From positions 1 through 9,097 of the forward strand of contig JBCCLI010000265.1 of NCBI GenBank assembly GCA_039026975.1: DNA of 9,097 nucleotides. Reading direction: 5' to 3'. The position numbers were made by a program, and so were the translations under genes. Source of the DNA: JBCBKZ01 sp039026975. Its GTDB lineage: Bacteria; Bacteroidota; Bacteroidia; J057. Shown one piece after another: positions 1 through 6,456 of the stretch (the stretch's first letter is position 1; every line of letters begins with the position of its first letter). The notes under the pieces were generated by a model that worked only from the letters and a program-made list of their open reading frames with translations, had not been told where the DNA came from and made no database searches.

Positions 1-1026
1 ATTATCGATTTTATAGGTGGCTTTCCCAATATATAGGTGTCTGCCTGCTTGGTTTTGGGCCCACCAATCAGCCAACTTTTCATAATCAGCAGGGGGATAC
101 CCTATGGAGAAATAGATCTGAGGGACTACATAGTCTATCCAGCCTTTTAAGAGCCATGCCCGTATATCTGCATAGAGGTCATCATAGGAGGTCTGACCTG
201 CCCGTGAATCAGATCCTAAGGGATCATCTGCTATGTTACGCCAAACCCCAAATGGACTAATACCCAGTTTTACATGTGCCTTAGTGGCCTTAATCTGATA
301 GTTAATAGATTCTACAAAGCTGTCTACATTATTCCTTCTCCAGTTATCCCTGTTAGGATAGCCTCTACCGTAGGCTTCATAGCTGCTGCTATCTGGAAAT
401 TCTTCATTCGCTATGCGGTAGGGGTAGAAATAGTCATCAAAGTGAACGGCATCTATGTCATACCTATTCACTACATCCAAGATGACACTGCTCACATATT
501 CTCTGGCTTTAGGGATGCCTGGGTCAAAGTATAGATTTTTCCCATATCTCACCAGCCAGTCTGGTCTCTTATTGCTGATGTGCTCTACGCTCAGGAGTTT
601 ATTATTATCCACATCCATTAAGGCCCTGAAGGGGTTAAACCAGGCATGAAACTCCATTCCTCTTTTATGGGACTCTTCCACAAAATAAGTTAAGGGATCA
701 TACCAGGGGAAGGGAGCTTTCCCTTGTTGGCCGCTCAGCCACTCTGACCAGGGTTCCTTTGCGGAGAAGTAGAAGGCATCAGCAGAAGGCCGCACCTGCA
801 TGATGACGGCATTCATCCCATTTTTTTGGTGGAAGTCCAGTATATCTCTGATTTCCTTCTGCTGCTCGGCAGTACTTAGGCCAGAGCGAGAGGGCCAGTC
901 CAGGTTTTTAACGGTTGCTATCCAAACCGCCCTAAATTCTCGCTTAGGAGAATCTGTTTGGGCCAGGAGGAAAGGAGTGAAAGAAAGAAAAAGTAGGCTG
1001 AAAAGGGGTGTAAGGGTATTTTTCAT
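1..1026 (-). CDS. GHL10/DUF187 family exported glycoside hydrolase (COG1649), 3' end cut by window edge
   Basis: The 342 visible residues begin with a signal peptide (hydrophobic core about residues 8-22, likely cleavage near LLAQ at 20-23), so the enzyme is exported or a cell-envelope protein. The mature part opens with REFRAVWIATVKNLDWPS (29-46), the usual start of the GHL10 TIM-barrel domain. Further family marks are MQVRPSADAFY (76-86), FHAWFNPFR (126-134), HFDDYFYPY (195-203, probably containing catalytic acids), GISPFGVWRN (255-264) and VPQIYFSIGYPPADYE (301-316). Family members hydrolyse polysaccharides; the relative E. coli DigH (YddW) cleaves peptidoglycan strands stripped of peptides. 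Start chosen: the ATG at 1026-1024, which supplies the signal peptide directly. It lies 11 bp after the stop of the upstream acyltransferase gene, so the two are probably co-transcribed. Family assignment is firm; the substrate is inferred. The C-terminus lies outside the window. Confidence 0.92.
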   Translation of the reverse strand, partial: MKNTLTPLFSLLFLSFTPFLLAQTDSPKREFRAVWIATVKNLDWPSRSGLSTAEQQKEIRDILDFHQKNGMNAVIMQVRPSADAFYFSAKEPWSEWLSGQQGKAPFPWYDPLTYFVEESHKRGMEFHAWFNPFRALMDVDNNKLLSVEHISNKRPDWLVRYGKNLYFDPGIPKAREYVSSVILDVVNRYDIDAVHFDDYFYPYRIANEEFPDSSSYEAYGRGYPNRDNWRRNNVDSFVESINYQIKATKAHVKLGISPFGVWRNIADDPLGSDSRAGQTSYDDLYADIRAWLLKGWIDYVVPQIYFSIGYPPADYEKLADWWAQNQAGRHLYIGKATYKIDN

Positions 1027-1037
1027 GGAAGCCGGAC

Positions 1038-2135
1038 TTAGACTTTAATAATGATGTTCTTCTTATACATCCACCAAAGGGGGATCCAAAGGATCAGTAC
1101 GAAAGTAACAGCAGCCACTAAAGAGTCCAAATATGGGGGGAGCCAGGAAACAAACAAGCGCTCAAACAGCCATGCCTTTAGGGGCTGTCCATCAACCTGA
1201 ATGACGTTGCAGTAGGTAGCTATCACACCTGAGGCTACATAAGCAGTAATAGCATTTCTCCCATAAGCAGTGAAAGGAGCTGTCCAGCCATCCTGGCCTT
1301 TTACATCAATAACCCAGTAAAGAAGAGCCAGAAACTGTAAAGCTATGCCTCCACTGTACAGCACATATGAGCTGGTCCACAAAGCTTTATTGATAGGGAA
1401 TACCAGTCCCCAAAACAATCCGCTTACTATGCAGATGGCGCCCCACATAAAAAACTGAATGACTTTTTCTTTCGGGTCATGCTCACTGATGAGGTACTGA
1501 CCCGTAATAAGACCCATGATGCCTGTCCCAAGGGCGGGTAAACTGCTCAGTACGCCCTCAGGGTCCCAGGTTACACTCTGAGACCATAGGTGCCCAGACA
1601 ATAAGGTTCTGTCTATCCATGCACCCAGGTTACTTTCAGGCTCCAGAGAAGGTGGGCCTACTCCAGGAACAGGAACTAGCTGCATGAGCAGCCAGTACAG
1701 CAGCAAAACTCCCACTAGGAGGATGGGTAATCTTCTGGGAGGGGTATACAAATAAATGAGAGCTGCCCCCAGGAATACCAGACTTATTCTCTGCAAAACA
1801 CCAGGGATGCGGATGGTCCCAAAATCAAAGTTGGGGATAGCTGATAAAAACAGTCCCAAACCGAAAAGGGTAAGAGTTCTTCTTATGATCTTGGGAAGTA
1901 AGGTCTTTCTATCTACTCCTCTCTTCAACTTTTTGGAGTAGGCAAGTACAATAGATACTCCTACAATGAAGAGGAAGAAAGGAAAAACGAGATCTGTAGG
2001 GGTACAGCCATGCCATTTGGCATGAAGGAGGGGGCTATATACCCTGGACCATGTTCCTGGATTATTAACCAGTATCATAGCAGCTACGGTAATCCCTCTA
2101 AATACGTCTAAGGAGGCTAAGCGAGTTTGGGCCAT
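1038..2135 (-). CDS. HGSNAT/NagX-type membrane acyltransferase (DUF5009, COG4299)
   Basis: This 365-residue polytopic inner-membrane protein has roughly nine or ten hydrophobic segments. It starts with SLDVFRGITVAAMILVNN (8-25), the hallmark of the heparan-alpha-glucosaminide N-acetyltransferase/YeiB-like superfamily. HAKWHGCTPTDLVFPFFLFI (38-57) aligns by eye with the human HGSNAT segment carrying the active-site histidine, so H38 is the likely acetyl-transfer residue and N24 the likely counterpart of the nearby active-site Asn. Other family marks are RIPGVLQRI (109-117), WDPEGVLSSLPALGTG (190-205), NKALWTSSYVLYSGG (249-263) and YGRNAITAY (291-299). Family knowledge: HGSNAT moves acetyl from cytosolic acetyl-CoA to terminal glucosamine across a membrane, and bacterial homologues called NagX occur in GlcNAc catabolic loci. 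The position next to nagB fits such a role. A strong hairpin lies 26 bp upstream of the start codon. Acceptor sugar and direction are inferred. Confidence 0.88.
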   Translation of the reverse strand: MAQTRLASLDVFRGITVAAMILVNNPGTWSRVYSPLLHAKWHGCTPTDLVFPFFLFIVGVSIVLAYSKKLKRGVDRKTLLPKIIRRTLTLFGLGLFLSAIPNFDFGTIRIPGVLQRISLVFLGAALIYLYTPPRRLPILLVGVLLLYWLLMQLVPVPGVGPPSLEPESNLGAWIDRTLLSGHLWSQSVTWDPEGVLSSLPALGTGIMGLITGQYLISEHDPKEKVIQFFMWGAICIVSGLFWGLVFPINKALWTSSYVLYSGGIALQFLALLYWVIDVKGQDGWTAPFTAYGRNAITAYVASGVIATYCNVIQVDGQPLKAWLFERLFVSWLPPYLDSLVAAVTFVLILWIPLWWMYKKNIIIKV

Positions 2136-2155
2136 GTGCAGTATTTCCGCTTAAG

Positions 2156-2193
2156 ATAAAAAGAAGGGGGATTAGCTAAAAATTCCCCCTTCT
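2156..2193 (-). terminator. Intrinsic-terminator-like hairpin after nagB
   Basis: A perfect 10-bp inverted repeat pairs 2162-2171 (AGAAGGGGGA) with 2184-2193 (TCCCCCTTCT) around a 12-nt loop. Read on the minus strand the hairpin is followed at once by TTTTTATC, a five-U tract; on the plus strand the downstream side has no U-run. It therefore looks like a Rho-independent terminator for transcripts leaving nagB, whose stop is 40 bp away. The acyltransferase start codon is only 26 bp beyond the stem, so it could instead act as an attenuator or an mRNA-processing element inside the operon. Confidence 0.75.
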
Positions 2194-2233
2194 ATCAAAA
2201 CAAAACAACAATATCTTTATAGAGGCTTATCCC

Positions 2234-4135
2234 CTAGAAGTGATACCTAACAAATGCTTCAATAGCCTCATATTCCGGTAATCCCAGCGAATCATAAATG
2301 CTAGCGGTCCCCTTATTTCTGTCTTCTGCCCGCTGCCAAAACTCCCTGGGGTCATTACCCGGAAACAAGGCACTATCTTTCTGGGACTGATGTTTAAATA
2401 TGGCTTTACGCTTACGGTGGAGCTCTATGGGACTGATAGGAATAGCCATTTCAATTTGATCCACACTCCATTCCTGCCAAGCACCTCTGTAAAGCCATAC
2501 TCTACAGTCAGTAAGCCATTCATCTCCTTCAGTTTTCATTCTCTCCAAGGCTTTGAAAATAGCTTCTAAACATACCCTATGGGTTCCATGCGGATCAGAA
2601 AGGTCTCCGGCGGCATAGATCTGGTGGGGTTGGATCTTCCTTAGTAACTCCACAATAATCTGAACATCATCTTCCCCCAAGGGCCTTTTTTTCACTTTCC
2701 CCGTTTCATAGAAGGGCATATCCAGGAAGTGCGCATTCTCATCTGGAATACCACAATACCTACAGGCTGACTTGGCTTCCCCTCTTCTGATCAGTCCTTT
2801 AATGTGTTGTATATCTGCGGTATCAGGTTGGCCTGCATTCTTAGTAGCCAGATAGTTTCGACTGTCCTGGTAGAGCTTTTCAATTTTAGATTCTCCCGCT
2901 CCTATCATATGGCTAAAATCCAGGGCAAAGTCTATAAACCTGATAGCATCATCATCAAATACGGCTATGTTACCAGAGACCTGATAGGCTACATGTACTT
3001 CATTTCCCTGGTCTACCAGTCTCAGTAGGGTTCCCCCCATGGAGATCACATCATCATCTGGGTGGGGGCTAAAAATGATCACTTTCTTAGGGAAGGGGGT
3101 AGCTCTTTCCGGCCTAAAGGTATCATCAGCTCCGGGTTTCCCCCCAGGCCATCCAGTAATGGTATGCTGGAGTTCATTGAAGATTTTGATATTAATATCA
3201 TAAGCAGTTCCGTGCTGGGTGAGCAGATCTGCCATCCCATTTTCCATATAATCCTCATCTGTGAGCTTAAGGATGGGTTTATTCACCTTCTGGCAGAGCC
3301 ATACCACAGCTTTTCGGATCATCTTATCACTCCACTCTGTATACTGCACCAGCCAGGGAGAATCATACCTTACCAGCTTAGCCGCAGAAGCATCATCCAG
3401 GACTATTTGGGCATTGGAGTGCTCCTGAAGGTATGTAGCCGGAATGAGTTCAGTTACGGGCCCTTCTACCGTTTTCTGGATGATAGGTGATTTTCCTTCT
3501 CCCCAAGCCATCATGATGATTTTTTTGGCTTCCATGATGGTGCCTACGCCCATGGTAATAGCTCTCCTGGGTACATTATCTTCATGGTAAAAGTCGCTGG
3601 CAGCATCTCGGATGGTAATACCATCCAGGGTGATGAGCCTGGTTTTGGATTCCAGGGTAGAACCGGGTTCATTAAACCCTATGTGTCCCGTTCTACCTAT
3701 ACCTAATATCTGAAGGTCTAGTCCCCCAAATTCTTTGATCTTTTGTTCATACTCCACACAGTACGCTTGTACATCCTGAATATTCAGGGTGCCATCCGGA
3801 ACGTGGACTAAGTTTTTATCAATATCAATATGGTCAAACAAGTGTTCATTCATAAAGCGCACATAGCTCTGTAGGGCATCTGGTGCCATAGGGAAGTATT
3901 CATCCAGGTTGAAGGTGACTACATTCCTGAAACTAAGGCCTTCTTCCTGGTGAAGCCTAACCAGTTCTGCATATACACTGGTAGGAGTAGAACCAGTAGC
4001 CAGTCCTAGCACTGCCTGTGCTTGCTGGGCTTGTTTTTCCTTGATCAGGCCTGCAATCTGATGGGCTACCTCTTTGGAAGCTAGTCTGGAGTCTGAATAA
4101 ACCTTAACGGGTGTTTTCTCAAATTTGCGATACAT
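2234..4135 (-). CDS. nagB: Glucosamine-6-phosphate deaminase fused to a PIG-L/LmbE deacetylase domain
   Basis: At 633 residues this is about twice the length of single-domain NagB (about 240-270), and it carries two domains. Residues 10-275 are NagB-like: GLATGSTPTSVY (44-55) is the sugar-phosphate loop, NLDEY (76-80) holds D78 (E. coli D72 equivalent), and GIGRTGHIGFNEPGS (145-159) holds H151 and E156 (E. coli H143 and E148). The position matching E. coli D141 is T149. NagB converts glucosamine-6-phosphate to fructose-6-phosphate and ammonia in the cytosol. Residues 350-633 are PIG-L/LmbE: FSPHPDDDVISMGGT (355-369) supplies the zinc and base residues H358, D360 and D361, and DPHGTHR (514-520) supplies the third zinc ligand H519. 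Such domains remove N-acetyl groups from GlcNAc-like sugars. Similar long NagB fusions are common in Bacteroidota. The gene starts 26 bp after the DeoR-type regulator. The order of reactions and the deacetylase substrate are inferred. Confidence 0.93.
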   Translation of the reverse strand: MYRKFEKTPVKVYSDSRLASKEVAHQIAGLIKEKQAQQAQAVLGLATGSTPTSVYAELVRLHQEEGLSFRNVVTFNLDEYFPMAPDALQSYVRFMNEHLFDHIDIDKNLVHVPDGTLNIQDVQAYCVEYEQKIKEFGGLDLQILGIGRTGHIGFNEPGSTLESKTRLITLDGITIRDAASDFYHEDNVPRRAITMGVGTIMEAKKIIMMAWGEGKSPIIQKTVEGPVTELIPATYLQEHSNAQIVLDDASAAKLVRYDSPWLVQYTEWSDKMIRKAVVWLCQKVNKPILKLTDEDYMENGMADLLTQHGTAYDINIKIFNELQHTITGWPGGKPGADDTFRPERATPFPKKVIIFSPHPDDDVISMGGTLLRLVDQGNEVHVAYQVSGNIAVFDDDAIRFIDFALDFSHMIGAGESKIEKLYQDSRNYLATKNAGQPDTADIQHIKGLIRRGEAKSACRYCGIPDENAHFLDMPFYETGKVKKRPLGEDDVQIIVELLRKIQPHQIYAAGDLSDPHGTHRVCLEAIFKALERMKTEGDEWLTDCRVWLYRGAWQEWSVDQIEMAIPISPIELHRKRKAIFKHQSQKDSALFPGNDPREFWQRAEDRNKGTASIYDSLGLPEYEAIEAFVRYHF

Positions 4136-4161
4136 GTGATGTATATGATGATGGTTTTGAG

Positions 4162-4911
4162 TTAGCGAATATGTATGCCTAGTTCCTTGTAGGGAGCCAG
4201 GGCTTGACTGTCTGAAGGCAGTTCAGTAACCAGCGTATGTAGATGGCTAATATCTGCCACTTTATAGGGCTGTAGGGTGTCTAGTTTCTCTGATATAGCA
4301 AGCGAAATGAGGTGCTGGGAAGCTGACACTATAGCTCTCTTAACCTTGGCTTCTTCCCAGTCTATTTCTGTAATACCTCCTTCTCTGTCTACACTCCTGG
4401 TTCCTAGTATGCCCAGGTCTGCCCGTATTTCTGAAAAGGATTGGATGACCTCCAGCCCTATAGTGGCAAGGGCACTCTTAAGGAGCTTTCCCCCTGCAAA
4501 GATGATGTCTACAGTAGGGTGCTCTGCTAGTTGTTCAGCTACTGGAAGGCTGTTAGTAAAAATGGTAGCAGCTAAATCTTCTGGGAGCCTCCTAGCCAAT
4601 TCCAGATTAGTAGTTCCTCCATCCATGATGATTACCTGCCCGTTCTGAATCAAACTGATGGCTTTTTCTACTATGGTAATCTTATCCTGTAGCTTATACA
4701 CCTTCCTTTCCCGGTAGCTAAATGGATTAAGAGAATGAGCAACCGCCCCTCCGTGAACTTTCTTAATTTTTCCATTATCCGATAGCTCCTTAAGGTCTCT
4801 TCTTATTGTATCCTCTGACACATTTAATTGGCCACTTAGTTCTGCTGTGAGAACTTTATGGTCTAATCTGAGGGAATTAAGTATGTAGGTGAGGCGTTCT
4901 TCTTTAAGCAC
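4162..4911 (-). CDS. DeoR-family transcriptional regulator of the amino-sugar cluster
   Basis: The 249-residue length and architecture are typical of DeoR/GlpR repressors. The N-terminal winged helix-turn-helix starts RLTYILNSLRLDHKV (6-20); VSEDTIRRDLKEL (31-43) is the recognition helix and KVHGGAVA (51-58) the wing. The sensor domain shows the sugar-phosphate isomerase-like fold: IIMDGGTTNLELARRL (94-109), FTNSLPVAEQL (118-128), FAGGKL (138-143) and GITEIDWEEAKVKRAI (179-194). One usual residue is altered: the LADSSKF-type motif reads LAISEKL (204-210), so the conserved Asp is Ile while the Lys (K209) is kept. The start codon is GTG (4911-4909); an in-frame stop lies a little upstream and no in-frame ATG sits between. 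It leads the nagB operon and faces a divergent hydrolase gene across a region with paired inverted repeats, so autoregulation and control of both sides are likely. The effector is probably a hexosamine phosphate (inferred). Confidence 0.9.
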   Translation of the reverse strand: MLKEERLTYILNSLRLDHKVLTAELSGQLNVSEDTIRRDLKELSDNGKIKKVHGGAVAHSLNPFSYRERKVYKLQDKITIVEKAISLIQNGQVIIMDGGTTNLELARRLPEDLAATIFTNSLPVAEQLAEHPTVDIIFAGGKLLKSALATIGLEVIQSFSEIRADLGILGTRSVDREGGITEIDWEEAKVKRAIVSASQHLISLAISEKLDTLQPYKVADISHLHTLVTELPSDSQALAPYKELGIHIR

Positions 4912-4924
4912 TTTGCGTGAGTTT

Positions 4925-4936
4925 GCATTAGTATGC
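4925..4936. promoter_or_regulatory. Candidate operator copy 1 (GCAT-N4-ATGC inverted repeat)
   Basis: The inverted repeat GCAT-TAGT-ATGC is preceded by TT, giving TTGCATTAGTATGC. It begins 13 bp before the GTG of the DeoR-type regulator and shares the pattern TTGCATnnnTATGC with copy 2 exactly 42 bp away. A 10-bp near-direct repeat (TTTGCGTGAG then TTTGCATTAG, 4912-4931) overlaps its left side; tandem repeats are also common in DeoR-family operators. Binding is inferred, not shown. Confidence 0.5.
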
Positions 4937-4953
4937 TAGTAAATCTACATATT

Positions 4954-4961
4954 TATTTTTG
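4954..4961 (+). promoter_or_regulatory. Candidate Bacteroidota -7 promoter element for the divergent hydrolase gene
   Basis: TATTTTTG matches the Bacteroidota -7 consensus TAnnTTTG exactly. It lies between the two inverted repeats, and a start site about 7 bp downstream would fall inside operator copy 2, about 100 bp before the hydrolase start codon. I do not see a convincing -33 TTG at the expected spacing. The surrounding sequence is T-rich, so a chance match is possible. Confidence 0.35.
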
Positions 4962-4966
4962 TTTTT

Positions 4967-4978
4967 GCATGTTTATGC
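4967..4978. promoter_or_regulatory. Candidate operator copy 2 (GCAT-N4-ATGC inverted repeat)
   Basis: The inverted repeat GCAT-GTTT-ATGC, preceded by TT, gives TTGCATGTTTATGC. It matches copy 1 at all fixed positions of TTGCATnnnTATGC and lies 42 bp from it, about four helical turns, so both would face the same side of the helix. It lies five bases downstream of a -7-like element, where a bound repressor would block rightward transcription. Confidence 0.5.
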
Positions 4979-5067
4979 GTTTTTAAACCTAAATAAGTTC
5001 AGCATATCTGTAATTTTTCGTCCACATTTGCTAGAAATTGCGGATTTACCCTTATGTTATGCCTACT

Positions 5068-6384
5068 ATGCGCTCTTTATCCTCATATTTATGCCTTTTT
5101 TTCCTGATTATTTCTGGCTTTTGCGGAATTCATCAGGTCTATGGGCAGATTAGGCTGGCTCCCTCCCTTTTTGAGGAGGTAGGGATGGATTCTGTTATGT
5201 TAGTTGCTGGCTTAGACTCTATTGTGAAGGAAGGCATTAACCAGCAAGCCTTTCCAGGATGTCAAGTGCTGGTAGCCAGGAAGGGGAGGGTAGTTTTTCA
5301 AAAGGCTTATGGATTCCATACCTATGACAGTCTCAGGAGGGTAAAACTGTCAGATGTGTATGATCTGGCTTCCGTAACTAAGATTACCGGACCCTTACCT
5401 ATCCTTATGAAGCTGCACGGAGAGGGGAAACTTGACCTGGAAGCCGGGATGGGCACCTATTGGCCGCAACTCAAAGGGTCAAACAAAGAAAATCTTCCGC
5501 TGCGTAATGTGTTAGCGCATGATGCAGGCCTGATTCCCTACCTAGTGTTTTGGGCAGAAACGGTTAACAGAAAGCAGAAACTTAGACCTAAATATTGGCG
5601 CAGAGAATACTCAGCTAAATTTCCTGTCAAAGTATACGAGAATCTCTGGCTGAGTCAGAAGTACAAGGATAAGCTGATGTACAAGCTGATAAAAAAGTCA
5701 GATGTTGCTGAAGAGAAAACGTACAGGTATTCAGGCTTATCTTTTTTAATATATCCCGATCTCATTCAAAGGATAACAGCTGTCCCTTATGAGCAGTACC
5801 TCCAAGACAGCATATTTCAGCCTTTAGGAGTCAGACGCATGGGATATAATCCACTAAGCTTTTCAAAAAAAGCTGATATAGTCCCTACAGAGATGGATAC
5901 CTATTTCAGGAATGACTTAGTACAAGGCTATGTTCATGATGAAGCAGCAGCTATGCTGGGAGGGGTCTCAGGTAACGCAGGCTTATTTGCTAATGCCGAG
6001 AGCCTGGCCAGGCTACTTCAACTCTATTTAGATGAAGGCAGTGTAAATGGTAACTCTTTAATTTCTCCCTGGTCTATAAGAGAGTTTAGTAGATACCAGT
6101 TTCCTGAAAGGGGGAATAGGAGAGGGCTGGGCTTTGATAAGCCCTTATTAGAAGAACCTGAAAAAGGCTACGCAGCTTCTGACGCTAGCCCAGAAAGTTA
6201 TGGGCATTCAGGCTTTACCGGAACCTTTGTTTGGATAGACCCTACTTATGAGTTGGTCTTCGTGTTCCTTTCTAATAGAGTATATCCTAGTCGTGAGAAT
6301 AGGCGGTTATATAATTTATCTATCAGGCCTAGTCTTCACCAGCAAGTGTATAAAGCCATTCAGGTGGAAGATACTACCGAATAG
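5068..6384 (+). CDS. Exported serine hydrolase, class C beta-lactamase/penicillin-binding fold
   Basis: With the ATG at 5068 the product has 438 residues and begins with a signal peptide (MRSLSSYLCLFFLIISG, cleavage probably near VYGQ at 24-27). An ATG at 5059 and a TTG at 5038 are in-frame alternatives that only lengthen the N-terminus. The domain opens around QQAFPGCQVLVARKGRVVF (59-77). The nucleophile motif SxxK is S102-V-T-K105 in LASVTKITGP; the second motif, usually YxN, reads Y221-S-G223; the third (KTG equivalent) is H380-S-G382 in GHSGFTGT. VHDEAAAMLGGVSGNAGLF (289-307) is typical of the beta-lactamase half of the GH3–beta-lactamase fusions of Bacteroidota, here without a GH3 partner. 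Family members act on D-Ala peptides, muropeptides or esters in the envelope; the substrate here is unknown. It is divergent from the nagB operon across a shared control region. Resistance to beta-lactams is not implied. Confidence 0.85.
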   Translation: MRSLSSYLCLFFLIISGFCGIHQVYGQIRLAPSLFEEVGMDSVMLVAGLDSIVKEGINQQAFPGCQVLVARKGRVVFQKAYGFHTYDSLRRVKLSDVYDLASVTKITGPLPILMKLHGEGKLDLEAGMGTYWPQLKGSNKENLPLRNVLAHDAGLIPYLVFWAETVNRKQKLRPKYWRREYSAKFPVKVYENLWLSQKYKDKLMYKLIKKSDVAEEKTYRYSGLSFLIYPDLIQRITAVPYEQYLQDSIFQPLGVRRMGYNPLSFSKKADIVPTEMDTYFRNDLVQGYVHDEAAAMLGGVSGNAGLFANAESLARLLQLYLDEGSVNGNSLISPWSIREFSRYQFPERGNRRGLGFDKPLLEEPEKGYAASDASPESYGHSGFTGTFVWIDPTYELVFVFLSNRVYPSRENRRLYNLSIRPSLHQQVYKAIQVEDTTE

Positions 6385-6456
6385 ACTGAATGTTTAGTCA
6401 ATTTTATGGCAAGTCAGTAAATTCTACTCAATAACAAAGGAATAACCTCTTGCCAT

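Noticed and set aside
3062..3490. Open frame of 142 codons on the plus strand.
   Set aside because: It lies wholly antisense to the nagB fusion gene, whose conserved motifs fix the coding frame; the product has no recognisable features.
4277..4648. Open frame of 123 codons on the plus strand.
   Set aside because: It is a serine-rich shadow antisense to the DeoR-family regulator.
5038..5067. TTG start giving a serine hydrolase 10 residues longer.
   Set aside because: It places ten extra residues before a signal peptide that begins cleanly at the ATG at 5068; ATG at 5059 remains possible.
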